DNA of 64,000 nt from the NCBI GenBank assembly GCA_029339195.1, contig JAPTJF010000112.1, positions 62,001 through 126,000 of the forward strand. The letters are read 5' to 3'. The notes beneath the pieces were generated by a model, which was given only the letters and a program-made list of their open reading frames with translations, searched no databases and had not been told where the DNA came from. The translations under genes were made by a program, and so were the position numbers. The DNA comes from Micractinium sp. NFX-FRZ. Lineage: Eukaryota > Chlorophyta > Trebouxiophyceae > Chlorellales > Chlorellaceae. Below are positions 24,663-36,638 of the stretch, one piece after another (position 1 is the stretch's first letter; each line of letters begins with the position of its first letter).

Positions 24663-24779
24663 GAGCACACGCAAGCGTTGCAGCTTCTGGGCGGGATGCC
24701 GGCATCAGGGGGGGCAGAGCTGGCAGGTGGCGACTATGCGGCGCAGCAGCAAGCCTTCTCAGACATGCTGCACTCGTGA
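17078..24779 (+). CDS. MYSM1-like MYB/SANT plus JAMM deubiquitinase
   Basis: A candidate histone H2A-type deubiquitinase. Eighteen exons: 17078-17125, 17372-17492, 17771-18418, 18808-18886, 19323-19389, 19663-19744, 20056-20121, 20507-20589, 20894-21073, 21325-21375, 21576-21677, 21961-22022, 22265-22371, 22750-22875, 23213-23322, 23547-23671, 23902-24025 and 24285-24779. They total 2676 bases, 891 residues. After an acidic N terminus and a Met/Ala/Gly-rich linker comes a MYB/SANT repeat (about residues 273-330: SRSWTDDEERLFLEALQLYG, then GSRDHRAFTSHAQKHF), an SHAQKYF-type third helix. The MPN domain (about 510-690) has Glu in CEIIGLLGG and the JAMM motif GWYHSHPVFEPRPSQ-K-D with both His, Ser and Asp intact. 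No SWIRM domain is apparent between them, unlike animal MYSM1; instead there is a poly-Gly basic stretch and an acidic EEEDEDAF patch. The C terminus is Gln-rich. Introns at 19390 and 21376 have GC donors. Confidence 0.85.
18972..19103 (+). repeat. Two further copies of the SANT exon 3' end and donor
   Basis: The real exon ends at 18886 with GCTGTATGGCAG/GTGAGC. The same bases, GCAGCTGTATGGCAGGTGAGC, recur at 18977-18997. A third copy at 19061-19103 repeats AGCGGCT, GGCATTGCAGCTG and GGCAG but the donor has become GGGAGC. Intervening intron bases also repeat in part (GAGAGGTACTGCG versus CAGAGATGTACTGCG), giving a tandem array with units of about 90-100 bases. Confidence 0.72.
21284..21312 (+). 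repeat. CT dinucleotide microsatellite in intron
   Basis: An uninterrupted (TC)n run of about 28 bases just upstream of the acceptor at 21324. It can serve as the polypyrimidine tract of that intron. Confidence 0.8.
22632..22680 (+). repeat. Degenerate copy of the JAMM-domain exon start, with in-frame stop
   Basis: TGCAGGCACCTCTG and the following bases match the true acceptor and start of exon 22750 at about 90% identity over 45 bases. A 3-base deletion keeps the frame, and GAG has become TAG (GCC-TAG-AGC), so use of this acceptor would truncate the protein before the HxH metal ligands. Confidence 0.8.
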
Positions 24780-25613
24780 TCAAGTCTTTCTTTGGGGGGC
24801 TCCTTTCCTGGGCCGCCCCGCTCCAACTGAGCACCCTGCCTTGCCTGTGTGTGTGAAGTCAACAGCACATGCGGCGAGAGGGCGGCCAGGGTGCGGCGAG
24901 AGGGCGGCCAGGGTGCGGCGAGAGGGCGGCCAGGGGGCAGGTCTTGGGAGCATTGCAGGGTGTACCGCTGAGGGCTGGCAATGCATTGGCACCCACAGCC
25001 AGGTATTGGATGAATGGCAGGGTCGGTTGGATGCAGGTAGAAATGTGAGAGTGTTGCATCGGGGGCAGGGCAGATTGCTTGAGGAGGTGATGTAGAGGCT
25101 GTGAGGTGCCTTGCTCCCCTAGGGGCGGGTGGAGATGTGCAGGCAGATGGGTGGCTACGGCTCAGCACGAAACAGGCTCCGTGCATGCCACACTGAAATG
25201 GCGGTAATCATGCATGCCATGCACATCTCTCCATGGCGCATTTGTGAAGTTCTGCTCGACATGTTCGAACCAACAGATGGACCTTATACCACTGCGATCC
25301 TGCTGGGCCGGCCAGCCAGCTGCAGATGGGTGAACCACTCCACGCCAAGCAGCGCATTTACATGGCAATGCACATTTGGACAAACAAAAAGTGCCAAACG
25401 CCTGCACACATCAACAGGGCAAACAGGGCAGCGTGGCGCACATATGCAGAATACAGGATCTGATACATTCGCAAAAGCAGAGCAAACAATCAAGGTTCAA
25501 CCATGCGCAAAGCGCAACGTACAGGCGTGCACGTGCCAAGGCACCCCGCCATGGCCCGCTTCTGCGCAGAGCGACACTCCACAGGCCGGCAATGTAACAC
25601 GTGTCAACTGACT
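24780..25613. other. Convergent 3' flanks of the JAMM gene and the large helical gene
   Basis: About 830 bases between two stop codons that face each other. It contains the minisatellite at 24870-24935 and otherwise ordinary mixed sequence; no coding exon is evident. Confidence 0.5.
24870..24935 (+). repeat. 22-bp minisatellite, three units
   Basis: Three nearly perfect head-to-tail copies of TGCGGCGAGAGGGCGGCCAG plus GG, beginning about 90 bases after the JAMM gene stop, probably in its 3' UTR. Confidence 0.85.
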
Positions 25614-28600
25614 TCACACCACTGCATCGCCAGCTGGCGCTGCCACGTCACACCAGGGCCGCCAGCTGGCGCTCCCCGGGGAACAGCAGCTGCTGCAGGC
25701 GGCGCTGGAAGGCGTCAACCCCCGTGGCCGCTGCCAGCAGCTGAGGCGCCTCCCCCAGGAAGGGGGAGTAGCGCCCCGGGTGTGCCGCCAGCAGGGGGCA
25801 GGCCGCCAGGCTGTCCAGGTTGTCCAGCTCGCTGCGCGCCTCCAGCACCTGGGATGCAAGGGCAATGACAATGGAGGGGCAGTGGCAAAGGTGGGTGAGT
25901 GGGTGGGAGGTGCAAAGTGTGCAGCAACCCGGGAGTCAGTAGGGGGCACAGGCTGCAGGGGGGGGTGGCGGGAGCCTGATGGCAGCCACCCCTGATGACA
26001 GCAGGAGAGCAGCCTGCCTGCCGAGATCCCCCACTTGCTTGCTTGGCCTCCTGGCCCAGGCTGCGGAAGAGGAGCAGTTGCGTGTGTGACCCCGGGACCC
26101 CACCACACGACATGAGCACGCAACCAACCCACCAATTCACTCACCCTAGATTCGGCACCCACACCCTGCAACCGCTCTTTTCTAAAGCAGCAACCAAAGA
26201 AGTGTCTGACTAAGCCTGCACATAGCTATCGCACGCAATAAAGGGACCCTGCCACTCACCCTGTCCAGCTCTTGCAAACATTCAGCGGACAGCCCCTGCA
26301 ACCACTTGTGAACATGCCCTCACAATACATAACACAGCATCAAGACAACCTGCCACACTCACCCTGTCCAGCTCCCGCAAATACTCAGCGTCCAGCCCCA
26401 GGCTGCCAAACGAGGAGCGGGTGCGGTGGTAGTGGCGCTGCGTTGCCGAGAGCGGGCCTGCAAGCGGGAACTCCGGCGCTCCGCGCGCCGTGGTCGGTGT
26501 GGCGGGGCCCGCGCTGTCGGCGCCGCCGGGGCGAGTGAGGGAAGGGCAGAGGACGCTTTTGATGTAGGCTGCAGGCAGGGAAGCAAAGGGCGTGTGGCGG
26601 GAGGCAAGTTGGGCAGGCAGGCGGGCGGTGGTGAGAGGAGGCGAGATGAGCACAGCTACAGCAGCGCTCACAAGCGCAAGACTGGATGGCGGGAAACCAG
26701 GGCAGCGCAGGCGGCACTCTTCCCCAGCCCCAGCCCAGCAACATGTCCCGCCCCTCATCCCACCTGCCCCCAGCCACACATATTTCACCTTGCCCCTCCT
26801 TCGCACCCAACTCGCCAAAACAGTGCGTCCGCCATGGCAGGCCCTCCCCCCAGCAGCCCACATCTGGAAGGAACAGCTCCCCCCCACCACAGCGGGCTCA
26901 GCACAGCCGCCCGCACCTGACACCGCAAAGGCGGCCAGGCCCACGCGGCACGCCACGTCTCGGTCATGCTCTGCCAGCTCATCGGGGGTTGGCCCATGGG
27001 AGGAGTGCTCCGCCAGCTTCCCCTTCACCTTGCTCAGCCCCCCGCTCAGCCCCCGCCCCACGGCTTGCAGCCCAGAGCTGAGCTTCTGACGAACGGCGCC
27101 CGCGCCGCCGCCGCCGCCACTGGGGCCGGCAGTGCTTCCGAGCTCGCCGGGAGAGGCGCCCAGGTGGCCGGCGTCGACGGGCGGGGAGAGCGGCACGTAG
27201 AGAGGCCCGGCGCCTTCGGCGGTGAAAGATCCCGCCTCTTCGGCCACTGGCACCAGGCCTGGGCCGGCATAGGGGTAGCCTGGCTGCGGTAGCGCGGTTC
27301 CCTGCGCATCCTGCCCTGCGCCCCACGCCTGCTGCTCCTCCTGCTGCTGCTCCCCTTTGCCCTTGAGGCCCATCTTGGCCAGGCGGTGCCGCACCTTGTC
27401 CCCCCACTTGCGCCGCTCTGGCGAGGCCTCCGCCTCCGCCTCCCCTGCACACACACACGCAATGCCAGCATAGGGCAACGCGGGTCATTCCATGGTGCCG
27501 GTGCGCTGGCATGTTGAATGCACCGCAACAATTTGCAAGTTCAGGCGCTACTTTGGATGAATCACCAAGCAGGTGGTCACCTACCACAGCACAGCACAGC
27601 ACAGCACAGCACAGCACAGCACAGCGTGGCAAGGCAGCCTTGCGCACAGCGGCCTCCGCTCACCTGGGCCAGAAGCGCCGCCGCCGCCGCTGCCCGCTCC
27701 GCCCGGCGCCTTGCCCCCCGCCTTGCTCAGCAGGCTGCGGAAGCCGGTGCTCAGTCGCTGCCCCAGCTCCTTCCCTCCAGCTCCGGCACCGCCCGAGGCG
27801 GAGGCGGGCACACGGGCATCGTCCGCTGGCGGCGCTGCCGCCCAGGGCTGCTGCTCTTCGTCGGCCCAAGGCTCGCCAGTGCCCGGGTGTGTGTGGGAAG
27901 GGTTGGGCCCCAGCCCAGGGATGTGCTGCTTGAACGACTTGAAGCGGTCGGCGGCGCCGCTGAGCAGGCGCCGCGCGGTGCTCTCTGCGGGTGCAGGTGG
28001 TGCGGCGCCACGGGCGGGAGAGGAGGCGGGAGGTGGCCGGCTTGGAGGAGTTCTTGTGCAACCCTGACGTGCCGGTGTGGCTGGAGTGCTTTGCAGCTCT
28101 GGCATACGACCTGCCCACTGGGCGGTAACCCACCCAGATATGTGCTACCCTTCACGCCATAACCGGCCTTCCTGCCATAACCCCCCGACACCCCAGCCCA
28201 CCTGACTGCGCCACCGTAAAGCACACACACTCCTCAGCCCCGCACCCCGCTGCTTCCCCACCAAACAACACAGAGCCGGCACGCACCTGAACCATCCACC
28301 GAAAAGTCTTCCGGCTGCGCCAGCTGCAGCGCCACCACCCGCAGCTCCAGCGCCTCCAGCCACGCCAGCAGGGCGGTCTGGTGGGGGCCGGTGGACAGGC
28401 GGCGCCAGCGCGCGTCTGCCACCCAGGCCAGAGCCGCCAGCCAGACGGCGACCAGGTCAAAGGGGTGGGCGGGGGTGGCCTCGGCGTGCAGCGCCACTTG
28501 CAGCACCTGCAGCCCAGCCAGGCAGCCAGGCAGGCAGCCGGGGAGGGGGTGTTGGGGAGCGCAGGGGGAGGGGACGAGCAGGTGCTGGCTGGCAGGTGAT

Positions 28601-31600
28601 GCAAGCGTGCCTGTGGATCCTTCGTGAGCCCGGCACGCCTGTGATGCAGACGGGCAGGCAGCAAGGCAGCGCGCCCAGCAGCGCGACACTCGCAGCGCGG
28701 GGGAGCAGATGCCCAACCAAAAGGGGGACAGCCTAGCCAGCCAGCAGTGCCACAGCTGCATCTGGCGGGGTGCGCAGGCAGAGGGCAGGAGTGGTGGGAG
28801 AGGAGGGGGCACCCCTGCCGCCTGGTGTCCCGCACACCTGCGTGGTCTGCGCCTGCCACTCGTCCTTGGGCAGCACAGTGGACCCCTGCCTCAGGCGCTC
28901 CAGCACCAGGGCCGCCGTCAGCGGGGCGTGCAGCAGGGCCGCGCTGTGGGCGAGCTCCAGGAGCGTCGAGGGGGGCAGGCCCTGGGTGGCGGTGAGGGCC
29001 GGCAGGATGCCGACGCCGCCTGCGGGCAGGGGGCGCACGGGGCAGGAGGCCGCGGTGGGGTAGGGAGGGTGGCTTGGTTTGGTTTGTTTGTCGGGCCAGG
29101 CGGGCGAGCTTAGTGGGGACACAAGCGGCTGCTCTGGTTCAGCTTGAGCAAAACCCTGCACAAACGAGTTGTGTCGTACCTGGCGTGGGGCTGCTGGCGG
29201 CAGCGGCAGTGCCCTCGGCCCCCGGCGATGCTGCCGCTGCAGCGCCCTGGCCCAGCGGCCCGCCGTCCTGCTCTGGTGCGGCCAGGAAGCGCAGCACGCC
29301 CTCTGACAGCTGCATGGGGGTGTCGCAGCCGTGCAGCGCCGGGCAGGCGTACAGCAGGCGCAGCAGGCAGGCCGTCAGCGCCTCGCTGCCCGCCTGCTTG
29401 CATGCGCCCTGCAGCCCATGGGGCAGGGCAGTGCAACACGTGAGAAACAGCGTTCGGTGCCGGCATGGGAACAAGGTTTGGACTGCAACTCTTGGTAAGC
29501 AGCGTGGCATGCCCAGCATTCAGGCAGCATGGCGGCGCGAGCGGCTTCAGAACAAACCCCCATTTTTGCAGCAACCAAGCACCCCATGGCACACACCTGG
29601 ACAGCGAGCAGCAGCTGTGTCTTGACGACGCGAGCGTCGGCGGCGCTGGCGCCGGCGCCTCCTCCCGCCGCCGAGGGCGCAACTGACACATACACCGCCC
29701 CCTCTGAATCCAGCGGGAGCTCGCAATTGGCATACGGCAGGCCGTCCTGCTGCAGCACCGTGACCGGAGCGCGCACCAGCGGCAGCAGCAGCGCCGCCAC
29801 GCAGGCGGCGGCCGCGGCCGCGGAGGGCGAGCCGCCGCCTGCTGCTGAGCCTGATGTGGTTGCTGCTGACTCAGCTGCCATGCTGGCCGCCTGAAGCAGT
29901 TCAGGCAGGTGGGGCGCCCGCCACTCGCGCAGCGCGCCGGCGCTGCCACCGGCACCCGCAGCCGCCAGCTCAGCAGGGCACTGCTCCAGCTGCCAGCTGG
30001 CGGCGGACTCGCTGCTTGCCGCAGCCGCTGCCAGGGGAAGCAGCGCCTGGCTCACCAGCGCCACATGTTGGTCACACGTCAGGCTCCAGCAGGCCTGCAC
30101 CTCCACAACCTCCTGGGCAGCCTGCTGCTGCCCACCTTCGCCGCCAGCTGCTGGCCCCAGAGCTGCTGCTGAGGTCGCTCCTGCCGCCGCCGCCGCAGCG
30201 GCAGCCTCTGCCCGACGCAACTCCTGCTCCTGCTGCGCAAGAAGCAGCTGCTGCCCCTCCACTGTCCCTTCCAGAAGCTCGGCAGGGAAGCCTTCGGGGA
30301 TGACCACCTGCTCTGCCTGCTGTGCTGCCTCCACAGCAGCCACCGCAGCTGCCGCCTCTGCCGCCGCCTCTGCCTCGCCGGGTGCAAGCCGCTGCTGCTG
30401 CCGCTGCTGCTGCTGCTGGTGTTTGCTCCCCTGGCACAGCGTGCACAGCAGCAGCGCGCTGCCCGTGTTAGCCGCGGTCTCACTGGCCTGGGCTGACCCT
30501 GCCAGCACTGCTGCACGGCTCAGCAGGCTGGCCGCATGCACCACCCTGCCGCCCAGGTCGCCGGTCACGCTGGCAGCTGCCAGCAGGGCGGGCAGCAGCA
30601 GCCAGGGGGCCACGCCCCCTGCAGTGGCCTCCTCTGCATGCATGACCGCTGCCACCCGGCGCCAGTCGGCAGCCGCCATCAGCGGAGGCAGAAGGGGCTG
30701 CTGCTCGCCCGCCGCCGCCGCCAGCGACGCCAGTGTGCCCGACAGCGGCGACCGCATTAGGGCCGCCACACTCTCCTCCTCCCCCTCCCCACCGCCGCCC
30801 TGCGACTCAGGCGACGCGGCACGCGCCATGCCGTGCAGCAGCTGCTGCAGCCAGCCGGGCTGCTCGTGCGGCGGCAGCAGCACGCAGGCATGCAGGGCGA
30901 GCAGGCCGAGCTCTGCAGCCCAGGCCCCGGCACTGACGCTGCCCAGCCCACCACCCAACTCCTCCTCCTCTTCATCGTCGTCGTCACCCAGGCTGTACAC
31001 AGCATCTTCACGCGGGCGTGCAGGGCGGGCGGGTGGGGCGGCCTGCACCGCATGCAACAGGGGGAGCAACGGGGGCAGCCTGGGTGGGTGCCAGACCGGC
31101 TGTTGAGGCGGCCGCCGAGGGCAGCAGCGGAGGCAGCAGGTGCATCAGGCATAGCACCCGACGACTGCTGTGCGGAGGTGATGGCACATGGGTGGCACGT
31201 GACAGGTGGCACATGCCTGCCTGCCACAACGCCTCCCCACCTTTGCAAGCACCGGCGTGAAGTCGAGCCGGCCGAGCAGCGCAGCCGCGGCGCCGTCGTT
31301 GGCTGACGCGACTAGGTGCAGGCGCAGGGCAGCCAGCGCGGCAGGGGAGCCAGCATGGAAGTTGGCCTGAAAGAGGGGGTGAGAGTGCAGGGTGGCCAGG
31401 CGGCTCAGTCGGTTGGCTGAGGGAGCGGGCAGAGAGCTCCTGAAGGCAGCTCGCTGGAGTAATCAATCAATTAATCAATTACCTTTCCAAGTCCACGATT
31501 CGCTGGAGTAAAGAACCGCACAACGGCACATGTGTGCAGCTGAGGCAGGGCGCCTGGGCAGGCGGTGGGCTGGGCTGGGCTAGGGTCAGTCAAGGGCCAG

Positions 31601-34600
31601 GGGACTGCTGGTATCTTGCCTCCAGGGGTGCTCACCAGTTGCCAGGGCAGGGAGGACCAGTAGGTTGTGAAGGCGGCGGTTGCCAGCTGGGCGCTGGCTG
31701 GGTCGACGGCGGCCAGGTCACACAGGAAGTCGCGCAGGCACTCCTGGGAGGGCAGCAGGCAGGGTTGGGTTCGGGGAGGCAGGCGGGTGAAGTGGGTGAG
31801 CGAGTAAGTGGGTGGGCGGGTGGGCCGGCAGGCCAGCAGGCATGGCTACATCTGCTCTTGGTGCATGCCAACACCTTTTTGAGAGGGCAGACAAGGGGCA
31901 CCCAGGCAGGCGGGCAGGAATTTCCAGGCACCTCACGGCAGGCACCTGCTGCGTTGCCCTGGCCCGGCCGCCCAGCCACCTGGTATAGGCCCTGCCACAG
32001 CCACTGCAGCATCCAGGCCCCCTGCTCCGATGCCGGCAGCATCAACACCTCCAGCAGGGCCGACAGCTCCTGGCTGCAACAACATGGCAGTTGAGAGGAA
32101 GGTCAGGGCATGCCAGAAGCTGGGCTACGCGTGCGCAGCAGCACAAAGGCACACCAGTCTTCGAATAGATGCAGCAGCACCAGGGTGCTCATGAGACCCA
32201 AGGGCAGCGGTGCGCACGTCTGCCCAGCCAAGCGCTGCCCCAGCTGCCAGGCACGCAGTGCAGTGCAGGCGTGGCTTGCAAGCGCTCAGACGCACCTGAG
32301 AGTGGCGGCATCGATGGCCCCGCCGGCACGCCGCAGCAGGCAGCTGAGCACGGAGCCAACCAGGCGGTGCAGCAGCGCCGCCAGCGGCTCGGGGCTGGCC
32401 TGCAGCGGCAGCACCAGCAGGCCCTGCCCGCTGGCCTTCTGTGCCTCCTGCCCCTGCGCCGCCGCCGCGCCAGCATCCCGCTCCCTCTGCTCTGCAGCTG
32501 CAGGCTGCACAGCGCTGCTGCCGCTCGCAATGTATTCCTCGCCGGCGTCCTGGCCTCCTGGTGGTTTGTGGTGGCTGGCACCAATGCGCACCGTCCACAG
32601 CTGCTGGCCGGTGCCTGAGGGCGCCCCAGCTGCTGCGTCTGCCTCGGCGGCGGCAGCGGCAGCCCCGGCGCCCTGCTCCGTCGCCAGCTGCATGCTGCGC
32701 AGCACGCAGGGCGTGCGGTAGAGCCGCCCCAGAAAGTCAAAGGGAAGAAAGGGCGGCGCCAGGGTGCCGTTGTCCAGCGCCTCTGCCAGCTGGGCAAGCG
32801 CGTCTGCCAGCACAGCTGGCGGAAGGAGCTCAGTGGGCACCCGGCACAGCATGGCGATCGCGCGCTGCTGCGCCGGCCCCGTGCCGCTCGCCAGCGCCAG
32901 CTGCAGAGCAGCGCAGCTGTAGCTGGCGGGCTGGAGCAGCAGCAGGCCCTCCAGTATCGCCATGCCTGTGGCATCCGCCCCAGGCTGCCCCAGTGCCGTG
33001 TGTGCCAGCGACAGCAAGCGCTGCACGCTGGCCTCCTCGCCAGCGACTTCGCTGCCCCCCGGCTGAGTTGCGCGCTCGCAGGCCAGCACCGCCAGCCGAG
33101 AGGCGTCAAACACGGAGAGAAGCGCCCCGGTGGCCTGAGCTGGCACGGCAGCCGCAGCGCACGTGTCGACGACCGTCTGCGGGCCAGGCAGGCAGGCAGG
33201 CAGGCAGGTGACGGTGGCAAAGGTGACGCACTTACGACATTGTAAAATGAGATATAAAGACATGCAGCACGCACGTACGTGCTGCTCTCTGCATATTGTT
33301 GAAAGCGGCGCCAAAGGCACCAGACCATCCCCCGGCTCATCCTGCCCTGCCGCCCCACCCTGCCCCCGGCACACACACGCACCTGGAGGGTGTGGCAGAA
33401 CTGCCCCAGCTGCCCCTCATCCAACAGAGCCTCCGGCCTCAGCAGGCTGCGCAGCAGAGCCACCCCCTCTGCCTCCCGCAGCACGGCGCGCCCGCCACGA
33501 GGGGGCACCAGCCCGCGGCACACCATCGGCACCAGGCGCGCCTGCGGCAGGGGCCGCAAGGAGACGCCAGGGATTGGGCAGGGGGAACCAGGGGATGGGC
33601 GAGGCGGCCAGGTCGGGAGGAGAAGGCAAAGGTTGAGGAGCAGGCCACGTCGTTAAAAGCAAGTGCCAAGGGGCGTGCACTACCACTACCCCGTGCTTCA
33701 CAGCCGCCGTGCGCACGCCCATCAACAATGCAGGCACCCCGGCTCAGTGCAGCAGCAGCAGCAGCAGGAGGAGCGTTGTTGCAACCAGCAAGCCAGCGCC
33801 TCACCCGCTCCTGGTCGCTCAGCTGGGCGGCCGGCTCCTGGCCCTGCTCCCTGACCGCCTCTGCACGCCGCAGCCCCTCTTGCAGCATCCCCACTAGAAG
33901 AGGCGCCGCTGCGGGCGGGGTGCTGCCGTCCAACAGGGCCTCTGCCACACGGACGAGCAGCTGCTGCCGGGCAGCTGCCAGCTCAGCCGCCAGCTCAGCG
34001 GGCGCCAGCTCAGCGTCGAGCAGCACGTAGCGCAGCTGGTGCAGCTGGGCGGCCGCCTGCGACACCGCCTTCTCTGCAACCGGACGGCTGGGCGGGCGGG
34101 CAAGTGGGTTGGCAGGGCGGGCAAGAAACAGGCCAGCCTGCCGCCAGAGAAGCTGGCATGACTCGGGCCGAAACACGACGGTCACGGAGGCAGCACCGCG
34201 CCTGCACAAGCCCCCGGTGCAACATCCCACAGAGGCCGCATCCCTGCAACAATTACGTACCCACCCACTCACCCGCCCGCCCGCCCGCCCGCCCCACGCT
34301 GCCCGCTGCGCTTTTCACCTTGCGCAAAGCGCGCCGCAGCGGTGCGCGCCTGCCCCCTGAGCTCCACAAATTCGGGCTCATACATCAAATTCTGCTGGGC
34401 GGCCACCCGCTCCCCTCCAGCAAAGTCGTCTGCCCGCTGCTGCAGGGCTGCAACGTCCACGGGCTTGTAGCGCTGGCAGACCAGCTGCCGTGTCTTCAGG
34501 TCGTCCCCCGCCTGCGCCTCGTCGTACGCCTGGCAGGCGCCCCACAGCAGCTGCTGTGCCTGCGAGGGAGGAGGAAGCGGGTAGGGCAATCGGGTGAGCG

Positions 34601-36638
34601 ATGAGAGCGGGCATGAAGAAGTGGTGCTTTGGGGGGCAGCCAGGCCTGGAGGGCCGAAATGCGCATGTGCACACCGCATGCGGGCAACCCAAGCAAGCAG
34701 GCACCCCTGCGACAGCCCCCGCACAACCCACCTTGTGCTCGTCTGTACTCAAGGAGGCAACAGCGCGGCCCCCCTCTTCTGCCTTGCAGACCAGATCACC
34801 ACACCCTGTGCGCCAGGTGTTCTCATGCACCTGCGCCATCACAAAGGCACGGCCACTGCCCTCCTCTGCCTTGCAGACCCCCTCTCCTGCCTTGCAAACC
34901 CACCACCCTGAGCTCCCACACCACACTCTCAAGCACCTGCGCCATCATGGGAGGCACGTCGCCCTCACGGCCCGCCGCCGGCACCCCCGCTGCCGCCTTC
35001 TCGCTGCGCCGCCCCCAGAAGCGCAGCACATCTGCCGCATCCGCCAGCTCTTCCAAGGCCGCCCGCTGCTTGGCCCGCAGTGCTGCCAGGCTGGCGGCCT
35101 GCTCTGGCGACACACCAGCGGGTGAGGATGCAGGTGGAGCACCGGAAGCGGTTGGTGCTGCCCCGCTGCCCGCCTCCTCCCTTCCCTGTGCTGAAGCTAC
35201 GGCTGCTGCTGGGGTTGGGGGTGCTGTGAGCGCTGCGATCACTTCGGGGGGCGCCGCTGCGTGCGCTGCCAGCAGGTCGGTTGCGTCCCCTCCGCCAGCA
35301 GCCCGCCAGGCTGTCGCCAGCTGCAGCGCCAGCAGGGACAGCAGGCCCAGCGTGCCGCGCAGGTCGCGCTGACTCAGCGCCACCACCGCGTCGTGCACGC
35401 TGAGCAGCGAGCTCAGCAGGCTCAGCAGGCGTTCCGCAGACGGAGCGGGCTGCCGCTCCAGCTCCCTGCGGGGGCAGGCGGGCGGGTTCACGGCTCAGCA
35501 GGCGCAGCAGGCTCAGTAGGAGCATCCATTCATTTTACAGCGCTGAGCAACACAAAAGTGTGCCGCAGATGCATCTGAGGCCCGGTAGGGACAAGTAGGT
35601 ACCACTTGAGTAGGGAGGGAGGGAGGGTCCTAGGGGAGTACGAGGGGGCGTGGTCTGCCGGCCATCCCGTGCTGACGGCAGGCACGCACCAGCAGCGGGG
35701 ACCGCGCCAGCAGCACAGCACATGCCACGCCCACCCCAGGCTGCCCCAGCCGCCAGCCAGCCACGGTTGCTGCTGGCACCAGTGCCGCTGCCCTCCTCCA
35801 CCTCACCTGCCCACTGCTGCCGCCAGCCGCTCCTCGGCAACTTTCACTTGCAGTGCCGCCGCCGCCACCACGCTCTTCACTGCCTCCCTCCACTGCTCCA
35901 GCGCCCCGCCGAGCTCCTGCTGCTCCACCTCGGGCAGAAACGAGGCCTCCTGCAGGGGCGGGGCAGGGGGGTGACGTGAACAGGGACGGGTGAGGGGACT
36001 GCACGGCAGGCTGCCTCGCCAGGCATGCCGCTGCAGCACCCACCCTCCTGTACCATGGAAGCCTTGCACTGGACATAGGAAACAATGTGAATGAGCACGC
36101 CCCAACTGTGCTGCCTTTGATGGCAGGCCAAGTCGACGGCTTGCCTGCACCACGACTGCCTTTGACCGGATGAGCCCGCCCCGCAGCTGCACCGAGCGCT
36201 GCTGCAGCTGCCAGCAGCGCTCAGCTGCCTGGTACACATCACGCTCCAAAGTGTTGAGCAGGCTCCCCGCTGCAGCAGGCAGCGGGAGCGGGAGCGGAAG
36301 CGGGGACAGAGGGGCGGCGAGGTGTGGCGGACGGGCGGACGGCAAGGGGGGCAGCTTGAGCACAGGTCCTGGCCCTGCGAAACCCGCGTTGTGTGATACT
36401 GCTGCATGTTTCCCCGACACGCAAGCTCACCGCCGCTTTTATACTCCCGACAGGCCGAAATAAGCTCCTCCGCCGCGGTAGATATTGCCGTGCCCTCCTG
36501 CAGGACCAGCAGGGAGCACGTGCGCCTCCTTAAAGCGATCGAAGCGCTGCGCCAAGGCGCCCGGCGATCGCCGACACGGAGCAAAAGACAGGGTTTTTTG
36601 TTTATCAGCCCCCTCACCTCCATCCTTGCGCTCGTCAC
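25614..36638 (-). CDS. Very large predicted alpha-helical protein, function unknown
   Basis: A long minus-strand series of in-phase exons. The probable start is ATG at 36638 (seven codons, then GTGAGG), followed by EGTAISTAAEELISACREYK, a Leu-rich helix series around 36270-34935 (LLSLLSSLLSVHDAVVALSQ), exons near 34560-34320, 34080-33780, 33540-33380 and 33180-32290, a long Ala/Leu-rich exon block around 31010-29610, then exons to 28290. A Ser/Gly/Lys-rich region follows (28000-26900) with repeated amphipathic RxxLSxGF-like segments. The last exons contain LDAEYLRELDR and VLEARSELDNLDSL, with the stop at 25614. Composition suggests an alpha-solenoid scaffold well over 1500 residues. I considered Nup188/Nup205-type nucleoporins but saw no diagnostic motif. 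It could be two adjacent genes. One intron (donor at 36144) is GC-AG. Confidence 0.55.
26252..26300 (-). repeat. Degenerate copy of penultimate-exon 3' end and donor
   Basis: Read on the minus strand, this repeats the end of the LDAEYLRELDR exon and its GTGAGT donor (26352-26400) at about 80% identity. A weaker third copy begins near 26139 (CACTCACCCT, then CCCTGCAACCGCT). Together they form a tandem array of about 100-base units running into the intron. Confidence 0.7.
27586..27625 (-). repeat. (ACAGC)8 pentamer microsatellite
   Basis: Eight perfect ACAGC units on the plus strand, reading GCTGT in the sense of the minus-strand gene, inside an intron. Confidence 0.9.
34774..34987 (-). repeat. 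Tandem duplication of about 107 bases across an exon boundary
   Basis: CTCTTCTGCCTTGCAGACC at 34774 matches CTCTCCTGCCTTGCAAACC at 34882. The exon end 34927-34957 (TCTCAAGCACCTGCGCCATC and following) matches 34821-34850. The offsets (106-108) agree, so one local duplication explains both. On the minus strand both copies read ATGGCGCAG/GTGC, each able to act as a donor. Confidence 0.7.

Noticed and set aside
24263..24670. Minus-strand Cys-rich open frame
   Set aside because: Antisense of CAG-encoded poly-Gln in the last exon of the JAMM gene; not a real Cys-rich protein.
24870..24935. CRISPR-like array
   Set aside because: Units are directly abutting with no spacers, in a eukaryotic 3' flank; a simple minisatellite.
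30300..31106. Plus-strand Ser/Ala-rich 268-codon open frame
   Set aside because: Shadow of the long Ala/Leu-rich minus-strand exon block. Its composition is explained by GC-rich antisense codons and it has no start or splice context.
25614..36638. Assignment of the large helical gene to Nup188/Nup205 or hyccin
   Set aside because: General helical, Leu-rich character fits several scaffold families, but no diagnostic motif could be aligned by eye.
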